Below, one piece after another: positions 56,567 through 64,000 of a stretch of 64,000 nt of DNA. A model generated the notes under the pieces. It was not told where the DNA came from and searched no databases. It saw only the letters and a program-made list of their open reading frames with translations. The stretch's first letter is position 1, and each line of letters starts with the position of its first letter. The stretch comes from Methylobacterium amylolyticum (GTDB taxonomy: Bacteria > Pseudomonadota > Alphaproteobacteria > Rhizobiales > Beijerinckiaceae), in contig NZ_JAUYZI010000001.1 in assembly GCF_030700245.1 (NCBI RefSeq), forward strand, positions 248,001 through 312,000, read 5' to 3'. The position numbers were made by a program, and so were the translations under genes.

Positions 56567-57426
56567 GCGACGACGGGGCCCACGGCCTGACGATCATCGC
56601 CTTCATCGGCAGCGTGTTCTCGCCCTACTACGCCTGGGACCGGGACCAGGACCCGTTCGCGCACTGCGCGATGAACGTGGTGCTTTACGGGCGTCCCGGC
56701 CGCTTCGCGATGACCGAGCGGCGCGCGGCCGACTTGGCGCGGGGACACGACCACATCGCGATCGGGCCGAGCGCGATGACCTGGGACGGGACCGAGCTGA
56801 CCGTGCGGATCGACGAGCGCGGGGCTCCGCTCCCCCGCCCGGTCCGCGGCACGGTGCGATTGCGCCCGTCGGGGATCACCGCCGGGCCGTTCCACCTCGA
56901 CGAGGCCGGGCGGCACCGCTGGTGGCCGATGGCGCCGGCCTCCCGCGTGGAGGTGGCCCTCGACGAGCCGGCCCTGCGCTGGAGCGGGAGCGGCTACTTC
57001 GACACCAACGACGGCGACGAGCCGCTGGAGGCCGCCTTCTCCCGCTGGACGTGGTGCCGGGCGGATCTCCCCGACGGCGCCGCGATCCTCTACGACGTGC
57101 GTCACCGCGACGGCGGCGGCCGCAACCTGTCCCTGCGCTTCGGCTTCGACGGGGCCCGCGGCGACCTGCGCCCGCCCGTCGCCGCGCCGCTGCCATCGAC
57201 CGGCCTGTGGCGGATGCCGCGCGAGACCCGCAGCGACGACGGCCGCGCGCGAGTTCTGAAGACCTACGAGGACACGCCGTTCTACAGCCGCTCGCTGCTC
57301 GCCGCGACGCTCGCCGGCGAGCCGGTCCGGGCGGTGCACGAGAGCCTGTCGCTCGACCGGTTCCGCAACCCGCTGGTGCGGCTGATGCTGCCGTTCCGGA
57401 TGCCGCGCCCGCTGGCAGGCGCCTGA
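56563..57426 (+). CDS. crtC: Hydroxyneurosporene synthase (carotenoid 1,2-hydratase)
   Basis: Adds water across the terminal 1,2 double bond of neurosporene/lycopene-type carotenoids, the step before CrtD and CrtF. Conserved blocks: LTIIAFIGSVFSPYYAWDRD, DPFAHCAMNVVLYG, RFAMTERRA, IGPSAMTWDG and GYFDTNDGDEPLEAAFSRW. The first standard start in frame is the GTG at 56563 (GTGA overlap with the crtD stop), giving 287 residues. But the family-conserved FDGPVGRGGYAWWYVDA lies in frame just upstream, without any ATG/GTG/TTG. Translation may begin inside crtD at a non-standard codon, or the true start may be further upstream. Function sure, N-terminus open. Confidence 0.9.
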   Translation: MSDDGAHGLTIIAFIGSVFSPYYAWDRDQDPFAHCAMNVVLYGRPGRFAMTERRAADLARGHDHIAIGPSAMTWDGTELTVRIDERGAPLPRPVRGTVRLRPSGITAGPFHLDEAGRHRWWPMAPASRVEVALDEPALRWSGSGYFDTNDGDEPLEAAFSRWTWCRADLPDGAAILYDVRHRDGGGRNLSLRFGFDGARGDLRPPVAAPLPSTGLWRMPRETRSDDGRARVLKTYEDTPFYSRSLLAATLAGEPVRAVHESLSLDRFRNPLVRLMLPFRMPRPLAGA

Positions 57427-57442
57427 AGACCCGGGCGCTGCC

Positions 57443-58405
57443 TCAGAGACGCCCGCCGGCCGGGACCGGATCGCCGGGGCGGCGAGGATGCGTCTCCACC
57501 GCGGAGGGCGCGCGCCGATGGATCGCGGCGGCGAGGGCGATGGCCGCGGCGGCGATGGCGATCCCCGCCAGCACATCGACGAAGTAGTGGCCGCCGTCGA
57601 TCGGCGTCGCGGCGATCAGCAGGCCGTTCACCAGCAGGAGCGGAATGCGCACCAGCCGCACCGTCCAGACGTAGTAGCCGAACAGCACGCCCAGCGAGGC
57701 GTGCATGCTCGGGAAGGTCACGATGCCCTCGATGCTGTCGAGCGAGACGGCCTTCAGCGTCCCGTTCCGCAATTCCGACAGGTGCGCCACGTGGACGAAG
57801 GCGGCGGCCGGATCGAGATGCGCGAAATCCCGGGCCGTCAGGCCGAGGTGAACGTACATCGCCATCGCGGGCATGAGCGCGGAGAGCGCGGCGGCCGCCA
57901 GCGATGCGAGGCCGAACGCGGTGACGAACGCACGCAGCGCCCGCCAGCGGCCGCTGAAGCCCAGGACGACCGTCAGCAGGAACATCTGAACGATCAGGCT
58001 TCGATAGGCCAGCGTCAGGACGAAGCCCAGCCGGGGATGGGCGTCGACGAAGGCAAGATACGCCCGCCAGTCGAGGCCGAGGCGCCGGTCGAGGGCGTAG
58101 AGGCGCGCATCCCAGAGGGGACCGCCCTGTGCCGCCAAGGCGTAGGAGAGGACGGCCGCCAGCGCGCTGAAGGCGAGCAACTGCGACAGGCTGGAGAGCG
58201 TCACGGCGATATTGGGCTCGTACCGCCGGGTCCGGTAGAAGCGGGCCAAGCCTCCGAGCGCGACGCAGGCGGCGCAGAGGGGGACCGCGCTGGCCCAGTC
58301 GAACCGCAAACCGGCCGCCATCAGGCAGCCGGCAGTCAGCAGCGCGGTCGCCGCGATCGTCGGCCATGCCCAGGGCGGGGGCGCTACGGATTCGTCTCGA
58401 AGCAT
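57443..58405 (-). CDS. PAP2-superfamily membrane phosphatase/phosphotransferase-like protein
   Basis: About 320 residues with six or seven transmembrane helices. The C-terminal half carries PAP2-type motifs: YRSLIVQMFLL early on, then FPSMHASLGVLFGYYVW (phosphatase motif 2, catalytic His) and DGGHYFVDVLAGI (motif 3, nucleophile-activating His). This C2/C3 pattern and the long linker resemble the inositolphosphotransferase/Aur1-like branch. It may act on an undecaprenyl- or other lipid phosphate. It converges on crtC, 16 nt apart, and diverges from the glycosyltransferase operon. A GTG 36 nt upstream is an alternative start. Confidence 0.82.
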   Translation of the reverse strand: MLRDESVAPPPWAWPTIAATALLTAGCLMAAGLRFDWASAVPLCAACVALGGLARFYRTRRYEPNIAVTLSSLSQLLAFSALAAVLSYALAAQGGPLWDARLYALDRRLGLDWRAYLAFVDAHPRLGFVLTLAYRSLIVQMFLLTVVLGFSGRWRALRAFVTAFGLASLAAAALSALMPAMAMYVHLGLTARDFAHLDPAAAFVHVAHLSELRNGTLKAVSLDSIEGIVTFPSMHASLGVLFGYYVWTVRLVRIPLLLVNGLLIAATPIDGGHYFVDVLAGIAIAAAAIALAAAIHRRAPSAVETHPRRPGDPVPAGGRL

Positions 58406-58724
58406 GGACGGCTCAGGGGATCGCGACGCCTCCGGACGCACGCGGCACGGGTCGAGATTAGGCCGGACGCGTCAACGACCGGTTCATGAGCCGATCCGCG
58501 TCGGCCGGCATCGACGCGGACGGCGCGGATCGGCCGGGCAAGCCCGAGCGGCGACGCAGCGGACGACGCCGGCAGGGTCGGCGTCTGGAACCGGGATGTG
58601 CGTCGCAGGACTGTAACGGTCTGCCGTTCCAACGACGGGAACGGGGTCGGGAATTGTCCGGCGGCCCAGCTTGTGCGACCGCTTTGCGGCTGCGATGGTC
58701 CGGGCTTCGGAGGCGTGAGCGACG

Positions 58725-59948
58725 ATGCGAGCGGACGAGGCCGCGGGCCTGCGCGTCCTGATCTACAGCCACGACACCTTCGGGCTCGGCCACCTGCGCC
58801 GCTCGCGGGCGATCGCCCACGCCGTGGTCGCGGCGCATCCGGGCGCGCGGGTGACGATCGTCTCGGGCTCGCCGGTGGTGGACCGCTACGCCTTCGCCGC
58901 GGGCGTGCGCACCGTCCGCCTGCCGCCGGTGACGAAGCTGCCGGACGGCGCCTACGCGAGCGGCGACCCGGCCGTGCCGCTGGCCGAGACGGTCGCCCGG
59001 CGCGCCGCCGCCGTCGCGCGGACCGCGGCGGCGTTCCGGCCGCACCTGTTCCTCGTCGACAAGGAGCCGGCGGGCTTCCACGGCGAGCTGCTGCCGACGC
59101 TGGAGGCGGAGAGCGCCCGCGGCACCCGCCTCGTGCTCGGCCTGCGCGACGTTCTCGACGACGCCGAACTCCTGGTGCCCGAGTGGGCGCGCAAGGGCGC
59201 GGCCGAGACGATGGACCGGTTCTACGACGAGATCTGGGTCTACGGGCTCGGCCGCATCCACGCGCCGCTCGCCGCGCTGCCGCTCGCCCCCGACGCGGCG
59301 GCCCGGCTCGCGGCCCGGCTGATTTACACCGGCTACCTCCGGCGGGACCTGCCCGCGGCGCGGCCCGGGCGCCGGGAGCCCGGGATCGCCGCCGGGCCGT
59401 TCCTGCTGGTCACGCCGGGCGGCGGCGGCGACGGCGCAGCGCTGATCGACTGGGTGATCGCCGCCTACGAGGCCGATCCCGGCATCCCCCTGCCCTGCCT
59501 GATCGCCTTCGGCCCGTTCCTCGACGAGGCCACACGGTCCGGCTTCGACGCCCGCATCGCCAGACGTCCGGAAAAAATCGCGGCGATCACCTTCGACAGC
59601 GAGATCGAGTTCCTGATGCGCAAGGCGGCGGGCGTCGTGGCGATGGGCGGCTATAACACCTTCTGCGAGATCCTGTCCTTCGATCGCCCGGCGGTGCTGG
59701 TGCCGCGCACGGAGCCCCGCCGCGAGCAGGCGATCCGCGCGCGCGCCGCCGAGCGGCTCGGCCTCGCGCGGGTGCTGATGGAGGCGGACGGGCGCGCGCC
59801 CGAGCGCATGGCCGCGGCCCTGCGCGCGCTGCCGGACCAGCCCGAGCCGTCGCGGGTGGTGGTGCCGGGCCTGCTCGATGGGCTCGGCGTCGTGGCCGCC
59901 CGGGTGCGCGCCCTCACCGCCCCCGTCCCGCGCCGGGCCTATTCATGA
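58725..59948 (+). CDS. MurG-like glycosyltransferase (COG4671 type)
   Basis: 407 residues. The N-terminal domain begins VLIYSHDTFGLGHLRRSRAIAHAVVAAHP, the glycine/histidine loop of GT-B enzymes like MurG. The C-terminal donor-binding domain has LLVTPGGGGDGAALIDWVI and MRKAAGVVAMGGYNTFCEIL, the GGYNT signature of nucleotide-sugar binding in this group, then RPAVLVPRTEPRREQAIRA. No membrane helix. Its stop overlaps the next start in ATGA. The acceptor is unknown. First gene of the plus-strand operon; 283 nt separate it from the PAP2-like gene. Confidence 0.85.
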   Translation: MRADEAAGLRVLIYSHDTFGLGHLRRSRAIAHAVVAAHPGARVTIVSGSPVVDRYAFAAGVRTVRLPPVTKLPDGAYASGDPAVPLAETVARRAAAVARTAAAFRPHLFLVDKEPAGFHGELLPTLEAESARGTRLVLGLRDVLDDAELLVPEWARKGAAETMDRFYDEIWVYGLGRIHAPLAALPLAPDAAARLAARLIYTGYLRRDLPAARPGRREPGIAAGPFLLVTPGGGGDGAALIDWVIAAYEADPGIPLPCLIAFGPFLDEATRSGFDARIARRPEKIAAITFDSEIEFLMRKAAGVVAMGGYNTFCEILSFDRPAVLVPRTEPRREQAIRARAAERLGLARVLMEADGRAPERMAAALRALPDQPEPSRVVVPGLLDGLGVVAARVRALTAPVPRRAYS

Positions 59949-61216
59949 GCGCGTCGCCCCGGATCGCGGTGGTGCTGAAGGGCTATCCGCGCCTGTCCGA
60001 GACCTTCATCGCCCAGGAACTGCTGGCGCTGGAGCGGCGCGGTCTGGCGCTGGAGATCTGGTCGCTGCGCCGCCCCACCGACGCGGCCCGCCACCCGATG
60101 CACGCCGCCATCCGCGCGCGGCCCGTCTACCTGCCGGAATACCTCTACCAGGAACCGCTGCGGGTGCTGCGCGGCCTCGCCGCCGCCCTGCGGCGGCCGC
60201 GCCTGCCCGCGCTGCTGGGACAGTTCGCCCGCGATCTCGCCCGCGACCCGTCCGCCTCGCGCCTGCGCCGGTTGGGGCAGGCCCTGGTGCTGGCCCGCGA
60301 GCTGCCGGACACGGTGACCCACCTGCACGTGCATTTCCTGCACACGCCGGGCAGCGTCGCCCGCTACGCCGGCCTCCTCACCGGCCGGGGCTGGAGCTTC
60401 TCCGCGCACGCCAAGGACATCTGGACGACGCCGGACTGGGAGCTGCGGGAGAAGCTCGCCGCGGCCGCCTGGGGGGTGACCTGCACCCGCGACGGGCTCG
60501 CGCGCCTGGACGCGCTGGGTCCCGGGCGCACGGCGCTCGCCTATCACGGCCTCGATCTGTCCCGCTTCCCGGCCCCGCCCCCGCCGCGACCGCCGCGGGA
60601 CGGGCGCGACCCGGGGGCGCCGCTGCGGCTCCTCTGCGTCGGACGCCTCGTCGCCAAGAAGGGCCACGACGACCTGCTCGACGCCCTCGCGGCCCTGCCG
60701 CCAGACCTGCACTGGCGCCTCGACCTGATCGGCGGCGGCGAGCTGCGCGCCGAACTCGAGGCGCGGGCGGGGGCGTCGGGGCTCGCCGGCAGGGTCACGT
60801 TCCGCGGGGCGCTGGCGCAGCCGGCGGTGGTGGCGGCGATGCGCGAGGCCGACCTGTTCGTGCTGCCGACGAAGCCCGCGCCGGGGGGCGACCGGGACGG
60901 CCTGCCCAACGTGCTGATGGAGGCCGCGAGCCAGGAGCTTCCGATCCTCGCCACCGCCTTCGCCGGCACGCCGGAATTCCTGGTCGACGGCGCGCACGGC
61001 GTGCTGGTCCCACCCGGCGAGTCCGCCGCCCTCGCCACGGCGCTGACCCGGCTCGCGGCCGAACCCGCCCTGCGCCGGCGCCTCGCCGCCGCCGCCCGTG
61101 CCTGTTTGGTGCGGGACTTCTCCGAGGCGGCCGGTATCGATCTCATCGCCGGCCGGCTCGCCGCCTCGGCGGGGCTGCCGATGCCCGAACGGGAGCGCAC
61201 CGCGTGCGCGTCCTGA
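59945..61216 (+). CDS. GT4-family glycosyltransferase
   Basis: 423 residues, GT-B fold of the GT4 family. IAVVLKGYPRLSETFIAQELLAL is the typical exopolysaccharide-glycosyltransferase N-terminus; the donor domain has RLLCVGRLVAKKGHDDLLDALAAL, LIGGGELRAELEARAGASGLAGRVTFRGAL and the E-x7-E motif in GLPNVLMEAASQELPILATAFAGTPEFLVDG. Overlaps its upstream neighbour by 4 nt and the downstream gene by 13 nt. Expected to add one sugar to a lipid-linked or small acceptor on the cytosolic face of the membrane. Confidence 0.92.
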   Translation: MSASPRIAVVLKGYPRLSETFIAQELLALERRGLALEIWSLRRPTDAARHPMHAAIRARPVYLPEYLYQEPLRVLRGLAAALRRPRLPALLGQFARDLARDPSASRLRRLGQALVLARELPDTVTHLHVHFLHTPGSVARYAGLLTGRGWSFSAHAKDIWTTPDWELREKLAAAAWGVTCTRDGLARLDALGPGRTALAYHGLDLSRFPAPPPPRPPRDGRDPGAPLRLLCVGRLVAKKGHDDLLDALAALPPDLHWRLDLIGGGELRAELEARAGASGLAGRVTFRGALAQPAVVAAMREADLFVLPTKPAPGGDRDGLPNVLMEAASQELPILATAFAGTPEFLVDGAHGVLVPPGESAALATALTRLAAEPALRRRLAAAARACLVRDFSEAAGIDLIAGRLAASAGLPMPERERTACAS

Positions 61217-63245
61217 TCGCCGTCACCCACCTCCTCGGCGCCGGACACCTGACCCGCGCCGCGGCCCTGGCCCGCGCCTTCGCCGGGGCCGGCCACGCCG
61301 TCACCCTCGTCTCGGGCGGGGCACCCGCGCCGCTGGTCCGGCTCGACGGCGTGCGCCTCGTGCAGCTCCCGCCGCTGCGCGCGGCCGGATTCGATTTCAC
61401 CCGGCTCGTCGGGCCGGACGGCCAGTCGGCCGACGCGGACCTCCTCGGCCGGCGCCGCGCCGTGCTTCTCGACGCCCTGTGCGAGGCCGCCCCCGACGTC
61501 GTGGTGACGGAGCTGTTCCCTTTCGGGCGGCGGGCCCTGGCCGACGAGTTCCTGGCCCTGGTCGAGGCCGCCCGCACCCGGCGCCCGCGCCCGCTGATCC
61601 TGGCGTCGGTGCGCGACGTCCTCGTCGCCCCGGATCGGCCCGAGAAGGTGGCGCGGGCCCATGCGCTGATCGCGGACCTCTACGACGCCGTCCTCGTCCA
61701 CGGCGATCCCGCCCTGGTTCCGCTCGACGCCTCGTGGCCGCTCGACCCGCAGACCCGCGAGAAGGTCCACGACACCGGCTACGTCGACGAGGACGCCGCG
61801 ATCGCTCCGGGTGACCGGTCCGGCATCCTCGTCGCGGCGGGATCGAGCGCGGCGGGTCTTTCCCTGCTCCGCGCCGCGGCCGGGGCCGCCCGCCGCCGGC
61901 CGGATCTCGGTTGGCGGATCCTCGTCGGGCACGGGGTGCCGGATCCGGAGATGTCCGAGATCGCGCACGGGCTGCCCGAAGGCACCGTCGAGCGCGCCCG
62001 GCCCGATTATCGCGCCCTGCTCGCCGCCAGCGCCGTCTCGGTCAGCCAGTGCGGCTACAACACTGCGGTCGATTTGCTGGCCACCGGTACGCCCGCCGTG
62101 CTCGTCCCGTTCGAGGCCGGCCGCGAGACCGAGCAGCGCCTGCGGGCGGAAAGACTCGCCGCCCGCGGGCTGGCGCACGTGCTGCCCGAGGCTGCGTTGT
62201 GCGAGGACACCCTCTTGGCGACGGTGGCTGCGCTCACCTCCACCTTGCGGGAAGGAGGTGGGGGCGACCCGGGAGGCACCGGTGCGCTCGATCCGGCACC
62301 ATCCCTGCCCCTCCCCCCGAGCGGGCGGGACATGACGTTTGATCTTGATGCGCATCCTGGCCCGAGCGGCCGGATCGACCTCAATGGAGCCGCCCGGTCC
62401 GTCGCGATCGTCGAAGGTCTGCTCGCGCTCCGCCGCCGCCGTACAGCTCCGGAACCCTTCGATCTCACCCGCCTGCGCATCGCCCTCGACCACGCCGCGG
62501 AGGAGGGGCGCCGCGTGCCCGTCTGGTGGCGCGACGACGACGCGGTCGCCGCCACGCCCGCCCTCGACCGGCTGCTGGCGCTCGCGGCGGCCCATGCCGC
62601 GCCGCTGCTGGTCGCGGCGATCCCGGCTCGGATCGAGCCCTCTCTGAGCCGGCGCCTCGCGGACGCGGATGGCGTGAGCGCGGCCATCCACGGCCTCGCC
62701 CACGCGGATCACGCCCCGCCCGGCGCGAAGTCGGCGGAGTTCGGCCCGCACCGGCCGCTGGCCGCGCTCCGGGCCGACGCGGCCGCCGGTCTGCGGTTCG
62801 CCCGGGCACGGCTGCCCGCCGACCGGCTGCTGCCGGTCTTCGTGCCGCCGTGGAACCGCCTCGCGCGCGATCTCGCCGCCGTCCTGCCCAGCCTCGGCTA
62901 TCGCGGCCTCTCCACCGCAGGAGGACCGCCGGTCGACGGCCTCGTCCGCGCCGACGCGACCTTCGACCCGATCGACTGGCGCGGCACGCGGTCCTTGCGC
63001 GACCCCGGGGCGCTCCTCGACGACCTCGCGATCCAGATCGCGGGGGACGCCGGCAGCCCGATCGGCCTGCTGACGCACCATCTCGCCCATGATCCGGCAA
63101 TCTGGGCCTTCGTCGAGGCGCTGCTGCCGGTGCTGCTGCGCCATCCCGCCGTCACGGTGTGCGATCCGCGCGACCTGTTCGCACCCCGCGTGGACGCGGC
63201 CGCCGCACCGCCTAGTATTCCCGTTCCCGATCGCGCGAGGGCCGG

Positions 63246-63249
<4 letters not shown>
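61204..63249 (+). CDS. Glycosyltransferase/polysaccharide deacetylase-like fusion protein
   Basis: 681 residues from the GTG at 61204, which is inside the last codons of the GT4 gene. Residues 1-345 are a second MurG-like GT-B domain (VLIAVTHLLGAGHLTRAAALARAF; SASAVSVSQCGYNTAVDLLATGTPAVLVPFEAGRETEQ) related to the gene at 58725. Residues about 405-660 look like a polysaccharide deacetylase (NodB-like) barrel: PVWWRDDDAVAATPALDRLL (metal Asp residues), AIHGLAHADH (metal His), VPPWNR and LTHH. The two are joined by a low-complexity linker (344-400) of repeat-like DNA. Separate proteins elsewhere; here one product. Confidence 0.85.
62235..62400 (+). other. Repeat-like linker between the two domains of the fusion gene
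   Basis: A stretch with a small hairpin (CACCTCC/GGAGGTG, 62235-62260) and CCCTGCCCCTCCCC-type text, unlike the flanking coding DNA and resembling intergenic repeat sequence. It encodes a Gly/Pro-rich linker, in frame. Insertion of an element is inferred, not shown. Confidence 0.4.

Positions 63250-64000
<751 letters not shown>

Overview
The window is about 70% GC, with GTG/TTG starts, heavily GC-biased codon use and very tight gene packing. It looks like chromosomal DNA of a Methylobacterium-type alphaproteobacterium (Hyphomicrobiales). The strongest pointer is a bacteriochlorophyll a photosynthesis superoperon (crtEF-bchCXYZ-pufQBALMC) with a divergent crtDC. It sits beside an aa3-type oxidase subunit, a nadABC operon, a three-gene proton-translocating transhydrogenase and pyruvate phosphate dikinase, all consistent with an aerobic anoxygenic phototroph. 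The species cannot be fixed from the sequence alone.

Layout. 1-5 kb: the end of a nucleotidyltransferase-fold gene, then the LPS export genes lptC-lptA-lptB and htpG on the minus strand. 5-12 kb: a small secreted protein, nadA-nadB-nadC behind two palindromic operators, a hotdog thioesterase, and an AEC transporter divergent from a LysR regulator. 12-17.4 kb: an aldo/keto reductase and a Tat-exported molybdenum aldehyde oxidoreductase (paoABC type). 17.4-26.4 kb: accessory and housekeeping genes. These are a formyltransferase-like protein with an altered active site, a class II aldolase, an HD-GYP protein, a CAP lipoprotein, an alpha/beta hydrolase, a DUF805 protein carrying an in-frame dispersed repeat, a beta-helix protein and recJ. 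26.7-43.5 kb: pntAA-pntAB-pntB, a cytochrome oxidase subunit IV, an ABC1 kinase, an antitoxin with a damaged doc toxin, oligoendopeptidase F, an NtrC-type regulator, two cell-wall enzymes (L,D-transpeptidase, DUF882) and ppdK.

43.6-57.4 kb: the photosynthesis cluster. crtE, crtF, bchC, bchX, bchY, bchZ, pufQ, pufB, pufA, pufL, pufM and pufC follow each other on the minus strand over about 11 kb, mostly with 1-4 nt overlaps or short gaps. Together they encode late carotenoid steps, chlorophyllide oxidoreductase and the next dehydrogenase, the LH1 antenna and the reaction centre with its tetraheme cytochrome. Two perfect TGT-N12-ACA palindromes (PpsR/CrtJ type) lie before bchC and between crtE and crtD. 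Two strong hairpins lie between pufA and pufL, where segmental mRNA stabilisation is expected. 57.4-64 kb: a PAP2-like membrane protein, then a plus-strand, translationally coupled operon. It holds a MurG-like glycosyltransferase, a GT4 glycosyltransferase, a glycosyltransferase/polysaccharide-deacetylase-like fusion and an oligopeptide-type ABC ATPase that runs off the window. This operon is the best candidate here for an undescribed pathway.

At least three families of short palindromic dispersed repeats occur (5.8/12.3 kb; 12.4/22.9 kb; 22.9/23.5/24.6 kb). One copy is translated inside a gene. No tRNA, rRNA, CRISPR array or insertion sequence was seen.
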